In this document: piece after piece, positions 35,584-46,480 of the stretch
Numbering within the stretch: position 1 is the first letter of the stretch
Layout of the letters: each line of letters starts with the position of its first letter
DNA from: Isoetes taiwanensis
Taxonomy: Eukaryota > Streptophyta > Lycopodiopsida > Isoetales > Isoetaceae
Assembly (NCBI GenBank): GCA_021234155.1
Contig: JAJEKV010000234.1
Span: forward strand, 408,501 to 472,500
Direction of reading: 5' to 3'
DNA: 64,000 bases
Notes under the pieces: generated by a model
Told to the model about the DNA's origin: nothing
Database searches by the model: none
Seen by the model: only the letters and a program-made list of their open reading frames with translations
Program-made: the position numbers and the translations under genes

Positions 35584-36264
35584 ATCTAGACTATCACAAT
35601 TTGCCAATACAAACTTGTTTATTTGCATATATGTCTCATCGTCAATGCTGCGTTCAACCCCAAGGCCTTCAAGAACTCCTCCTATATTCTCTACACGTTC
35701 CTCTTTCTTCCATATATGTGGAGCATGGTGGCATCAGCCACGAAGAAAAGAATCTCCTGCACCAAATGTCCTTCTGCCATACATCCTTCTGGTCTAGCCA
35801 TTTGACGAACAAAACCTTTTAAAACTTTCATATATCGTTCCAAAAAGAATATCCAACGTCCAGGAGCTAGTCGCACCAAACTAATCTCCTCTGGAAGATG
35901 TATTAGAAGATGTACTTGAAGATCAAAGAATCTAGTAGGAAAATCTCGCTCTAAGATGCATAATAACTCAACAACTTCAATCTCCATCTTTGATATGTCT
36001 GAGACATTAATTTCCTTCAATGAAACCCACCTAGATGGGAAATTTTATAAACGAGAGTGTCATTAATACAATTTTTTATAAGGAACCTAAAAACCATAGG
36101 TTTTGTTTTACCTTGCTACTTTTCCCAACCGATAAATGGCATCTCGTATTCTTGTTGTCAAGCAATTATCTATTGCGCATGGTAGAATATGCTAAAAAAG
36201 AAAGAAATTTGTTGGTAAAATGAAAATATAATGAAATGCTATTAGGAAAATCAAATGCTTACTT
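35584..36264 (-). pseudogene. TNP2 transposase, 3' exons (DUF4218 region)
   Basis: Just inside the inner transposon's boundary is a GTAAGC donor (36262-36257). The next exon (from about 36191) reads HILPCAIDNCLTTRIRDAIY, and after another intron comes RWVSLKEINVSDISKMEIEV. Then follows the DUF4218 core: LERDFPTRFFDLQVHLLIHL, GRWIFFLERYMKVLKGFVRQ and ARPEGCMAEGHL. This region follows the catalytic domain in CACTA transposases. The coding sequence is truncated at 35584 after an ANCDSLD-type motif. Splice phases are conserved across both introns. Confidence 0.82.
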
Positions 36265-36272
36265 GTAGAAAC
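36265..36272. repeat. Left 8-bp target duplication of the inner transposon
   Basis: GTAGAAAC, repeated exactly at 43720-43727. The base before and the base after differ between the two sides, so the duplication is exactly 8 bp. Confidence 0.88.
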
Positions 36273-37865
36273 CAAGGGGGAGTCACTCAGAAGAACCCCC
36301 CAAACCACGTGCGTAAACATGAAGGGGTTACTTTTGTGGGTTCTTAGTATATATACCTACGGTACAATGTACTTTTTTTTTTTCAATTCTTCGTACACTA
36401 ACGGAGAGGGGTGCTCCGTGGCAGGGAACCGAACATGGTATGATATCGGAGAGGGCTTAGTGATTCGGCAGCCTATTCGTAGAGGCATCTAAGATTACTG
36501 GTAATGTGTTTTATTTTGTTCTACTTGTTTTTTTCCTTGGATGGGATTACGATTTGGCTTCCTCTTGAGATTTTTTTCATCTTGTTTGGAGGATGGGTCA
36601 CAAATGCTGAAACGATTTGGCTGCCACAGGTTGCAGATGTACCAGCTGTCTATTGCTAGTTCTGTATTGTTGTGGCGTACAAGATTCAATTCAAGCTTAA
36701 TGATGAATGCAGTGTTGCTCTAATTGTTCTAAAGGTATGTGCAAGTACCATGCTTACTACATTTAGGCATTAAGTATTAATCAGAAGAATTTTTGTTCAT
36801 GAGTGATTATAATGATCTTCCATACATGATAGAAAACGGATGTCTTTGTGAGAAAAGGGCTTTCGATCTATAAAGGAGACAATTCAAATTACAAAAAAAC
36901 AGAGGTCTCTTATTCTAGTTAGAAGCGCAGACCATTTGACATCTCTAAGATTGATGTTGTTCTAAATACAAAGCCACATCCTCTTTCTTAATTGGAAACC
37001 CAGGGAAGATGGAACAGTTCTATTGAAAACCTAAGGAAGGTTTTGTTATAATTGCAGTTAAACCCCATCTGAATCTTATTGAATCTTAGCATAGCTCAGT
37101 CGATTCTTATGATAAGGAATAAAGGACTCACTTATATCTGCAAAAGGATGCACAGACTCGGACATTCTTTCTATGTATTGCCCAATGTAGGAGAGGACGC
37201 AACTATATAGAAGGCGAGGTGCGTTGTGATGTCAAGTGTTCAGAGCAGGAATAGTATCCCATTGCTGTTGGATATTAGTATCAAATTGATTACTGTATAG
37301 CTCAGTTTTAACACATGTTTGTTACCCAACAACTACCTTCTTATGGGCTTTGAAAAGGGAACAGGAGTTTGTTTCCAATTAGTTAAGCACTATTAGATAA
37401 CCAAATTCCGCTCTGGCTATCAAACCAACTACAGAAAAATTGGGGGCTATTTAATCCATTTCCTTGGTTGCACAATCCCTGAATCGCCTGTTTTGATATT
37501 GAATTTGAATAAGAAGGACGAACTATTGCTGAATTCCTTCTCTGGTTCCATTTTCATAACAGAAATTGGGTGTGATGTAACATATTTTAATAAATGGAAA
37601 TTGTAATTAAGCAACGAGAGGGAAAAAAGCTGGTGCAGTCAATAACAAACCAGTTGACTGAATTTACTCTGCACTTCTACTCATGCTAATACTGTACTGC
37701 CCTTTTTTTTTTCCTGGATCAAATTCAGCCTTGGCTTTAAAACATTTTTCCAGGTGTTTTGGAAAATCCTCTATCATACTCTTGCAGTTTTTTACCTCAC
37801 TTTCTGAGGGCATAGGTTGGATATAACACAGAGCTTGCAAAGTGTAGCAATTTGCAGGTTCTTGA

Positions 37866-38372
37866 TTGGCAGATAATAACTTGATAGGAAGCATTCCAGC
37901 AGAATTTGGAGATCTGCAGGAATTGCAAATGCTGCTGTTATATCAGAACATCTTGACAGGTGAAATTCCTTCACAAATTTCCAATTGCAAGAATCTAACA
38001 GCAGTGAATTTGTCGTACAATTGCCTTCGCGGTACTATTCCTGAGTTTGGGAAATGGGGAAGATTGCTACTACTAGATCTATCCAGCAATCAATTGGTTG
38101 GCAGAATTCCTAGCACTTTAGGGCAATCCAAAGGCCTATGGAGGTTGAGATTAGAAAGCAACATGCTTAGTGGTAATATTCCACCTGAATTAGGTTCCAT
38201 AGCATCTCTTTCTCTCCTAGATCTCAGCTCCAATAATCTAACAGGAAAAATTCCAGCAGAATTAGGTAGATGCACCAATCTTTCTTCAAGAGCAGGGAAT
38301 AACACTGTTTTGCCCAAGGATTATCGGTTTTCAGAAGAGGATAATTTGGTTGCAATAAGAAAGGCTTAACCA
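37866..38372 (+). pseudogene. Captured LRR receptor-kinase exon
   Basis: After a TTTGCAG-type acceptor at about 37859 the frame encodes about six plant-type extracellular leucine-rich repeats of 24 residues (NLIGSIPAEFGDLQEL, ILTGEIPSQISNCKNL, LVGRIPSTLGQSKGL, MLSGNIPPELGSIASL, NLTGKIPAELGRCTNL). Plant receptor-like kinases use such repeats to bind peptide or steroid ligands outside the cell. No signal peptide, membrane segment or kinase follows. The LRR reading ends near 38289 and the tail to the stop at 38367-38369 is unrelated. Sitting wholly within the inner transposon, upstream of the transposase and in the same direction, it is best read as a host gene fragment picked up by the element. 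Confidence 0.8.
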
Positions 38373-39063
38373 GACAGCTGCAAGGCATTTCCAGATGACA
38401 CTATCATATGTTTGATAAGAACAATGTTTGAAAGATTGGATTCTTGGTCTGCACATACTGAAACCATGCCAAAAGACTCCTGATGTGGGCAGTGTAACTT
38501 CAATAGCATCATAGCAGATGTGGGGCAATGATTACACAATTCCATTGAACAAGTACAGTCCAAGCTGCCAGCATTGTCAGCATATCGGTTCTCTGTCATC
38601 AAATCTGTGCTCACAAATTCTAGCTTTCTCACTGGCAATGCTCCAACATTCTGGCTTTTCCTCAGGATTGCGGTGTGTAGTGCTCATACTTACAAGCTAT
38701 GCAATGCTTTGACCTCATTGCTTGTTCTTTTGACCGCCTCCATGGGTTCTTCATACATCTAAACTGCTCGTAGAAGTTGCAGTGCTTGTTTCTTCTAACA
38801 AGGCATTGAAACTGTAGAATCACAATCCGCCAACACAATTTAAACCCAACCAGAATTGGTCCTCATGGCATTGTTAGTCTACAGTCTTGGACAATGAGAT
38901 GTGTCAGCAAGTTATTACAGCCTGTTACTGTTACTATTAAATAGTTAGACTATTAGATTAGTACTGCTTTTAAAGCTTGTTAAAGTGATACAATTTTTGT
39001 TGTAAATTTCCAAGTTTTAACACCATGTTTTACATTTTGTTTGCTTTTTATGGGTAGGTTTAT

Positions 39064-42000
39064 ATGGCAGACCCAAGAACATTCTTCATCCTCCTTGACG
39101 AAGGCAATGGCAAGTCAAAGGAGATTGGTTATATGAATGCAAGGGCTTCTTGCACATATGCTGAATTGCGCAAGGAGATCGATTGTGATGGGTTGGAGGC
39201 TTTAGTTGATCATGCATATGTGTTTTTAGGAGAACATACTCTATCATTGTCACAGCGGCAAGAGCAGCGCCATAAACCAAAGGATAACGATGTCTTAGTA
39301 AGAATTATTGAGGACCATGCAGCAAAGAAGCCAAGGATTAGTGCAGATGAGGACGACATGTTAAGCATTGATATGACAACCCTATGTGGTAAGGATGCAG
39401 AAGTGGGACCTGTGCAAGATGAGCTGACTTGCATTTCCAGCTCTGAAAATCGTTTAAGGTTAAAATTGGCAACCAAAGGGGAAGTTCGCAAATGGACCAA
39501 GAATGTTATGAATACTAAGGCAAAGCTGAAAAATATGGGTAGATCAGACCGTTTTGAGTTAATGTCATGCGATGAGAATGGAAAAGCTATTTTCTACCTT
39601 TGGTGCAATGAGTGCAATTGCAAATATGGCAGAGGAGGACCTGACACATTGGGTAATTTTATGCGTGCTCACTGTAAAAGCAAACTTCATGAAGAGAAAT
39701 ATCAGTGAAATTTGAGAGAGCAAAGTCAAGAAATTGCTAACCCTGAGGATATGGTTGAGCGACATAAAGCTCTAGTTGAAGAATGCTTGATGAATGAGGT
39801 TGCAGCATTTGAGTTGTATGAACCAAGTGTTGCAAGCTACTCTAACCTGAACAATATCTGTATTGTTTGTCTTCCTTGTAAAAAGACAAAAAAAACTATT
39901 TCCATCAACTGGATCACTTGCAACAAATATGAGAGAACATGTTCTTGGTAAAACAAGGCCGGTCGTCCACCTGCTATTGAAGATCCACGCCAACGTAGTC
40001 TTCTTCCTTTCGTGACAAGAGGCAAGGATCTCATGTTTTCGTATTCTTTATTTGTTCATGTTATTCTATTTAATTGTTTAACATAGTTTAACAAAAGGTA
40101 AGGATCACATGTTTTTTCATTCTTTAAAACTACTTTAATTGTTTGACACTATGATATGCAACTTGCAGCTATAACCTCGGGAACAAAGGATCCAAGTACA
40201 TCTGCCATTTCTCGTGAGTATCATATAATCTATGTCAATATACCTTTAATTTTTTGTTCTTATGCTATAGTTCTAGCCTCCGCCATCTCAACTGCAGGAA
40301 GTACGTCATTGGCATGCTTATGTTGGGGATATTGGCAAATGCAATATCATTACAAATCTGGCATTAAAAAGCTTAGGCCATTCTTGGATGACTGCAAAAG
40401 TGGAGCGAATTGGTATTGCGAACCAAAGCTGGTTATAGAATTTAGCAATGTTGAAGAGCACACTAGTGTCAATGGAACGTTTTTTTTTAAGGTAAGAGAT
40501 GTTTTTTCCATTAATTAATTAAACCCATACAATAGTCTTACTAATGGGAGTAAAAACTGCCACATTAGTTACAGCCTAATTATAGTGATCCTTGAGCAGA
40601 AAGAAATTCAAAGTTGCAATGAATTTAGCAACAACTTCAAAATAGCAAAGCAGACCAGTAATGTAGTCAATGTTTATCCAAAAATACTGCTTTGCCATTA
40701 TGTCCATCCAAGTACATGAGCATAAAGTTAAACAAGAGGAAGACAAGTTATTGAGCATTAGCAATTCACAAAGGTTCAAGATGTGAAGGCAAATGATAGG
40801 AAGATAGGATGAAGTATGGGAAGTTTAGGCATGTAAGTTGCAAGAGGATTTGTCTTGATGGTAGTGCATTTCCTAATTACCAGTGCTCTTTATGTGCATC
40901 AATACCCAAAGAGATGGACTTCAGAGCAAGAGTTCGTCGTCGAACAGATGACAAGACACCTAGAGGGTTTAGGACAACAGAAACATGGATCCGAGTTGAT
41001 TATTTAACGCATAAAGAAACATTAGAGATTGCACAGTCTGCAAGACTAGAGAGACGGAAGATGAAAAGGGAATTGTTATTTAGCAAAGTAAGAATTGTTG
41101 CACTTTCAGTAAGAGCAAGATCCTTACGTGACACCCTAGCAGAATCTATGAACCGCAAGGACGTGAGAAAGTTTTGTTCTGATATAGCCGAGGCACACTC
41201 GCAAGGAAAGTTTGATGGAAAACCAGCACTATGGGATTTCTTGACAGACATTGCACAAAACATCATAAGACCTGGAAATAAAAGACGGTACAAAGAAACC
41301 ACGAAGCAGCTAAATGCTAGTGGTAACATTTATGGTTTACATGATCCAAATTTTATCCATAATGGAAAGAAGCTAATTAACCCATTGGATAATGCATCGA
41401 GAAGGTTGTATTTGGGCAATGAGCTTGTCACTTTAAATGATATTTGGCATGTCTATAAGATATGTGAAGGACATGGCTTGGAAATTGGAGATGTCGAGCG
41501 GAATGATAGACAAAATTGGAGGTCAGCCCAAAGATTAGCATGACGAAAGGTTCAAACTTGCTTGAAGGACATTAGGGAAGGAAAATATGGCTTGCCAATG
41601 CGAACAATTGGAACTGAAATATACTTGTCCATTGTTGCGATATACATTGACATTTTTCTATCTCCACACATGGATTTATATTCGCGCATCAAATCTGCCT
41701 CAACTATATCCTTCTTCTTGTGCAAGTTTTTTAGATACATCTTGTTTTAGTAATCCTTTACTCTTAGAGTGTGTAATTGACATAATCATATGATTTTAGA
41801 TTGTGGAGGTTGTGGATTTTGAGACATGGCACATACAATTTGAGCAAGAACTTTATTTATCAGTCGCGAGACGTTTATAGATGTACAACTTTCATGCCAC
41901 TATGTCGTGCTGCTTGCAGAGTATTTCAGAGATAATTGTGATTACTTATCACTTCCACTAGATCATACTGGATCAGATGCATGTGAGAATTTTTTCTCTA

Positions 42001-43190
42001 AAGTTAGTGGAATGGTTAGAAATGAAAGATCATACGATGGCACAGATTTGTTAGAAATTGCAAGTGCATTAAACCGAGTGGCTGAATTTGAAGCTTTATC
42101 AAATTTGATTTTTCCTCCTACACATGCCAAGCAAGAAAATATATGGCATAAATTGGAGAGACGTGTTGGAGATGATGGGAAGGATATAAAATCTGATCTC
42201 TCAGACTATACTTTGGTCAAAACGGATGATCAAATAATTGTGGCACTGAAAGAAGGTTTTTTATATGCCAAAGAATTGTGTGCCATTGTAGGTATTGGTT
42301 ATGATGAAACGGATATGACTTGGTGGGAGAAACCATGGGCTTTAGAGGACTTTTTTCACAAGGATTACTTCAAGCAAATGCATGTTGATAATTTTGAAGA
42401 CGAGAGTGACATTATCAATGAAGGGGCCATTGATAATATTGGGCATGATCTAGAAGAAGATGGTACAATTTGTTCACAGTTAGAAATGCAACATGTGTTT
42501 GATGATATGCTAGATGAAAGGGAATTTGGAAAGAATACTAAAGTTGACAGGAATGTGGTAGTGGATGGTAAGATAATTTGCAAGGCAACTTTGGCCAGCC
42601 GCTTGAATGGTAGCCCTTGGCTTTCAAAGGATAGGTTGACCAAGGTGAAGAATCAAGTGTATGAAACTATGAACAAAAAGTTAAATGCTGTGACTACACT
42701 TGGGATTGGATCCGATTGTGCAGTGTATTTTGAACTTGAAGTTGAACCTAAAGGCAATGGTAAAAGAAAAAGGATCTCAAGGAAACAAAAGCTGTTTGGT
42801 ATGCAGGTAGAGTTTTGAGTATGAGACGAAAAGTTGGTAAGTCATGGAAAGAAAGTAGAGAGCCAATTGACTTAAGCAATCGACCTACATGTCCTATGGA
42901 GATTAACCTTGCTTGGTACAATTTTCACGAGGATGCAAAAAACAAGCTTCAATGGTTTACCTATGATCTATCTGATAACCAGCCCATTTCACTTGATTCA
43001 ATAATTTCACTCGCGTGCTTAACTTATGATGCACAAACAAATAGATATAGTTTAGAAAGAGAAAAAGTGCTTTTTGATAGCTTTGTGGCCAATCAAATAA
43101 AAGGTTTGTTTTTATATTTATTTTAATAGTTTCTTTAATCTTTAATATATTGATTAACTTGGTGTGTTTTTTTATTTTTGCAGGTGACTA
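39064..43190 (+). CDS. DDE-type transposase of the inner element, multi-exon
   Basis: Reading begins at ATG 39064 with MADPRTFFILLDEGNGKSKE, then an acidic linker and a zinc-finger-like YLWCNECNC...NFMRAHCKSKLHEEKY (to 39708). The middle part (40809-41543) carries a basic coiled stretch and the motif GKFDGKPALWDFLTDIAQNI. Its frame shifts near 41543 into CLKDIREGKYGLPMRTIGTE and SIVAIYIDIFLSPHMDLYSR. After an intron near 41750-41820 come FIDVQLSCHYVVLLAEYFRD and HTGSDACENFFSKVSGMVRN (41907-42818). A last part at 42815-43126 probably splices to an exon at about 43185. The GSDxxENFFS box resembles the QDxxExFF block near the last catalytic Glu of P-element and THAP9 transposases. Frames change at 39708, 41543 and 42818, some perhaps introns, so activity is doubtful. 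Family assignment is inference. Confidence 0.6.
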
Positions 43191-43719
43191 AGGGAAGAAC
43201 AAGGTTGCTTAGTCTTTGGCCAAGTATAAACAGCCTTGGATTATGCCATGTTGTGTGCATGTTATCTATTGTTTCATGCTACCTCAATGCCACTTTAGTT
43301 GGATGTCATGATTTTCTTGGGTTGTAAAAACTATGGTTTTGAGTGAATCACCTGATATTTGCATATGATTACTAAAGCTTAATGTTTGAGATGTGAAGGA
43401 GAATGCGAGACTCATATGAGCAAACATTATCAAACATGATAGTTCAATTCAGTTTCAACCTCAATCTTCTAGTAACTATACATACTTAAAGAAAGTTACG
43501 TATACATATTGGGGGTATATGTAATGTTCACAGAAGGTCATATACGAGGGGTTTTTTAATTGATAAATGAGGTATAAAATTGGGAGGGGGTATATGCATG
43601 CAAAATTTGAAAATTGTATGGTAGGGGTTTTTGATTAAAAAAGTGTCGTATATAGGGTTTTTTTACAACCCTATGTATGCAAGTGGCATATCCCCTATAG
43701 GATAGGTGCACCCCCCGGG

Positions 43720-43727
43720 GTAGAAAC
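43720..43727. repeat. Right 8-bp target duplication of the inner transposon
   Basis: GTAGAAAC, identical to 36265-36272. Read on the minus strand it lies within the TNP2 codons for K-F-L, and the coding sequence continues at 36264 directly into Q and a GTAAGC splice donor. Confidence 0.88.
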
Positions 43728-45540
43728 TTGTGCCAATCATGTGTCTTCAATCCTTTAAGCTCGCCATCTTTGGTGAATGCCTTGCGCAAGGATGCACCAT
43801 AACCTGTAGTTATTCTCATACTAGAAATCGCATGTTTGACTTGCTTCTCCTCTTGCCTGCTTAGTACCCAAGGTGCACTTTTGCACTTTTGCCCATTTTG
43901 TGGTGGCCATAATTGGGGCATTATATTTTTATCCTTCAAATCATTTCTACTAGTCAGAGTATCACAATCACCAACTAGGTGTCTCCATAATGAGTTGCCA
44001 GCATTTTTAAAGATGTGCATAGGGTCGAGCAAGTGTGCAATTTTTAGTTCTGACCAATATTCAAGACGATAGAATATAGAAAGTCGTTTCATACCAGGGG
44101 GAGGAACTACCAAACTATAATCAGTCACGTTTTGAGATGCACATGCTTCTAGCCAAGTCTCTAACCAATCATGAGGAGTTCTTCTTCTTGGTTTTTCATC
44201 ATTTATGCGTCCATGCATATGATGTGCAGGTGGTAAAAACTTTTATGGCCATGATATACTTGCTTAGATAGATGCTTCGAGCGATAGCATGGCAACTCAA
44301 CTCCACATGAAGGGCATCCGAACTTTCCACTTGTTTGCAAACCTATGCATTAAGAAATAAAGATGTGAAACGCTTTACAATTATAAAAGAAGCTACAATA
44401 TACAATACATACGTACCTGATGCATAACCAAATCCCTGGTAGTCATGAATGGTGAAACAACATCTAGCATGAAAAGTAAATGCCTGAGGTGACCTAGTTA
44501 TATCATGCATTTGAATCCCTTTCCATAGTATTTGCAATTCTTCAATGAGTGGCTCCAGGTATACATCTATATTTTTTACTTGATACTTGCCTAATTTGAA
44601 AGTAGTTAGAAGATATACGTTGCTACTACATATATTTAATTTAAATTGGGACTTTTGTACATACCTGGAACTATAAGTGTCAACATGAGGTGCCCTGCTT
44701 TTGTCGCCAACCAAGGAGGGATGTTATAATTCACTACCACAACAGGCCACACACTATGACTTGAGGACATGTGACCGAAATGACAAACTCCATCTAAACC
44801 AATGGCAAGACGCAAGTTCCTTGGTTCTGTTTTAAACATTGGCCACTTGTCCTCAATATGTTTCATTGCTTCACCATCAACAGTTAGTCGAAAACTCCAT
44901 CTGTGCTCCGATGCTTGGAATGAAACTCCATAAGTGCACTAAGTGATGGGCATCGAAACACCCTTTGCAATCTCGGTATCAATGGCATATGTCGCAAGAC
45001 CTTTCTTGGGACTCCTGCAGTTTTCATCTTGACATCATATCTAGGCTCATTACATTTTGGGCATGTGTCCAACTCTGCATAGTTATTGCGATAGAGAATA
45101 CAATCATTGGGGCATGCATGAATGGAGTTATACTGAAGTCCTGATTGACTCAAACATCTAAATGCCTCTCGTCTATCCCTCGGAAGGCAATGCCCATCTG
45201 ATAGAATATCCCCCAGCAAACTACAAAAAAAAAAATCAAATTCACATGTTGGTATTTATAAATGCATAATAAAAACAACACGAAGCAATCTCTTACTTGA
45301 ATAGTTGTGAAACGCTATTATTGCTCCATCTGCACTTGTGTTGGAGATTTATTATTAATAGACATGTAGCCAAACAACGAGAGATTTTAGCATTTGGATA
45401 TAATAGTTTATGTAGCTCGAAATCGAACGGCTCATCCATGAATTGGTTGCTATTGTCTTGGGCTTCATTGCCTTTGGTTTCTTTCGTCGGAAAAAAGTTG
45501 TTAATTGCTTCGGCTAGACTCGGGAACAAAATCCCCATCC
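43728..45540 (-). pseudogene. TNP2 transposase, central part
   Basis: Minus-strand exons in order. 45540-45290: FELHKLLYPNAKISRCLATC... 45219-44884: CLPRDRREAFRCLSQSGLQY, IHACPNDCILYRNNYAELDT, CPKCNEPRYD, KVLRHMPLIPRLQRVF. 44866-44660: WPMFKTEPRNLRLAIGLDGV, SVWPVVVVNYNIPPWLATKA. About 44580-44420: NIDVYLEPLIEELQILWKGI, FTFHARCCFTIHDYQGFGYA. 44340-43728: FGCPSCGVELPCYRSKH, then FYRLEYWSELKIAHLLDPMH and FKNAGNSLWRHLVG, ending in LKTHDWHKFL. These blocks match Tnp2 transposases throughout. A one-base homopolymer frameshift lies near 44875 (T-run before DGEAMKHIE). Introns have GT/AG borders. The gene is broken by the inner transposon at 43727. Confidence 0.85.
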
Positions 45541-45543
45541 AAT

Positions 45544-45589
45544 GAATAGAATAGAATAGAATAGAATAGAATAGAATAGAATAGAATAG
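45544..45589. repeat. (AGAAT)n microsatellite, LINE tail
   Basis: About nine copies of AGAAT on the plus strand. On the minus strand it is (TATTC)n and directly follows GTTAAAAAAAC at the end of a LINE fragment, so it is that LINE's 3' tail and not a random microsatellite. Confidence 0.8.
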
Positions 45590-46140
45590 TTTTTTTAACG
45601 TCCTTGGAGACCAATAGGTCATGGGACCCATACAATGGGCTAGTACAATCATTACAACTAGGATTAAAAAACCCCTGCTCGAAAGGTTTTCAAGGGAAAA
45701 ACCTTTGCAGTAATGATGATACTAGACAAGCGGAGATAATGACTACTGAGGGCTCAGTAATTGCAGACGTTTATCTAGAACCTCAAGTATGTATAATGCC
45801 AAGTCATGCACAGATGGTGCTCTAAGAAGTTGTGGAAGCGTGGAATGGAATGCTAAGGTCAAAAAATGATTCCGGACTATCTCAAAAGTAGGGCAACTCA
45901 GAAGAGTATGGCTTTCATCTTCAATAACCTGTAACTGGCAACAGGCACATAGTCTCGCTTCTCGCGGCAATTGCGGCCGCTCCCATCTACCTGTCTCAAT
46001 CCGTAGCCTGTGGGACCCCGTGCGAATTGATGCAATAGCTACAAGCTTGTTCCTGGACAATGAAGCAAGCAAATAAGCTTGGGGCCCTGGTGCCAAGATG
46101 GGATTTATGTGTGCATGATAATGACCAGTTTTCACTTGGG
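45590..46140 (-). pseudogene. 5'-truncated LINE: reverse-transcriptase C-terminal fragment
   Basis: The frame at 46135-45743 reads KLVAIASIRTGSHRLRIETG, then RWERPQLPREARLCACCQLQ and EDESHTLLSCPTFEIVR. This is the zinc-binding C-terminal tail of a non-LTR reverse transcriptase of a type frequent in seedless plants and animals, and differs from the plant L1 at 26-33 kb. About 150 bases of 3' untranslated sequence and a simple-repeat tail follow. The 5' truncation and the tail are typical of target-primed integration. It lies in the 5' region of the CACTA transposase gene. Confidence 0.75.
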
Positions 46141-46141
46141 C

Positions 46142-46409
46142 TAATTCTTTCTAAAATATAAAGCTATATGATGTTAGAAAATATTACGTACCTCATCTCG
46201 TCCTCCACTTTCAGTTGTTTGAATGGGCGCATTCGGGCATAATCCATAAGCGAACCTATGTTGCTCTCGAGTGTCAAATGTTTTTTGCCTGCTACCAGCA
46301 CATTTTTTACGCCAACAAAGTGCCACTTCATCAAAAACAGTGCCGCATGGATCAATCGTAGAAGGTGATGGTGATGAATAACCCCCCTACCTACAATGTG
46401 GAAAAACAT
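46142..46409 (-). pseudogene. Probable 5' exon(s) of the CACTA element
   Basis: Minus-strand frames here read GTVFDEVALCWRKKCAGSRQ and EQHRFAYGLCPNAPIQTTES, ending before a GTACGT donor at about 46192. They lie in the right place and orientation for the N-terminal TNP2 exon, but I do not recognise the sequence itself. It may belong to a second CACTA gene. Confidence 0.35.
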
Positions 46410-46480
46410 TTGTTGCTACACGTTGTAAAAAATCTCAAATGGAAAAGGGCATCTTTACCCTAAAATGATGAGAACTAGTG

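Larger units (their letters stand above)
36273..43719 (+). mobile_element. 7447-bp DNA transposon of unclear superfamily, inserted in TNP2
   Basis: Boundaries are set by the 8-bp duplication GTAGAAAC and by the fact that TNP2 continues correctly when the segment is skipped. The ends are only weakly inverted: CAAGGGGGAGTCAC at the left against CCCGGGGGGTGCAC from the right, 9 of 14 matching. The right subterminal region repeats GGGGGTATATG and AGGGGTTTTT motifs. The element encodes a DDE-like transposase on the plus strand (39064-43190) and carries an LRR-receptor exon (37866-38289) unrelated to transposition. An 8-bp duplication fits the hAT, P or Merlin groups. The protein motif GSDxxENFFS points more to the P/THAP9 type than to hAT. 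Confidence 0.8.
35584..46480 (-). mobile_element. CACTA (En/Spm) element, truncated and nested
   Basis: TNP2-type transposase exons occur on the minus strand at 46409-43728 and again at 36264-35584, separated by a 7447-bp inner transposon. The low-coordinate end is cut off at the junction with the LTR fragment at 35583. A possible 5' terminus is CACTAGTTCTCATC, read on the minus strand from 46480, but the other terminus is lost and a 3-bp duplication cannot be checked. A LINE tail (45590-46140) is also inserted. Confidence 0.8.

Noticed and set aside
36273-43719. Calling the inner transposon a hAT element
   Set aside because: The 8-bp duplication alone fits several superfamilies. No hAT C-terminal dimerisation motif or BED finger was seen, and the GSDxxENFFS block looks more P-like.
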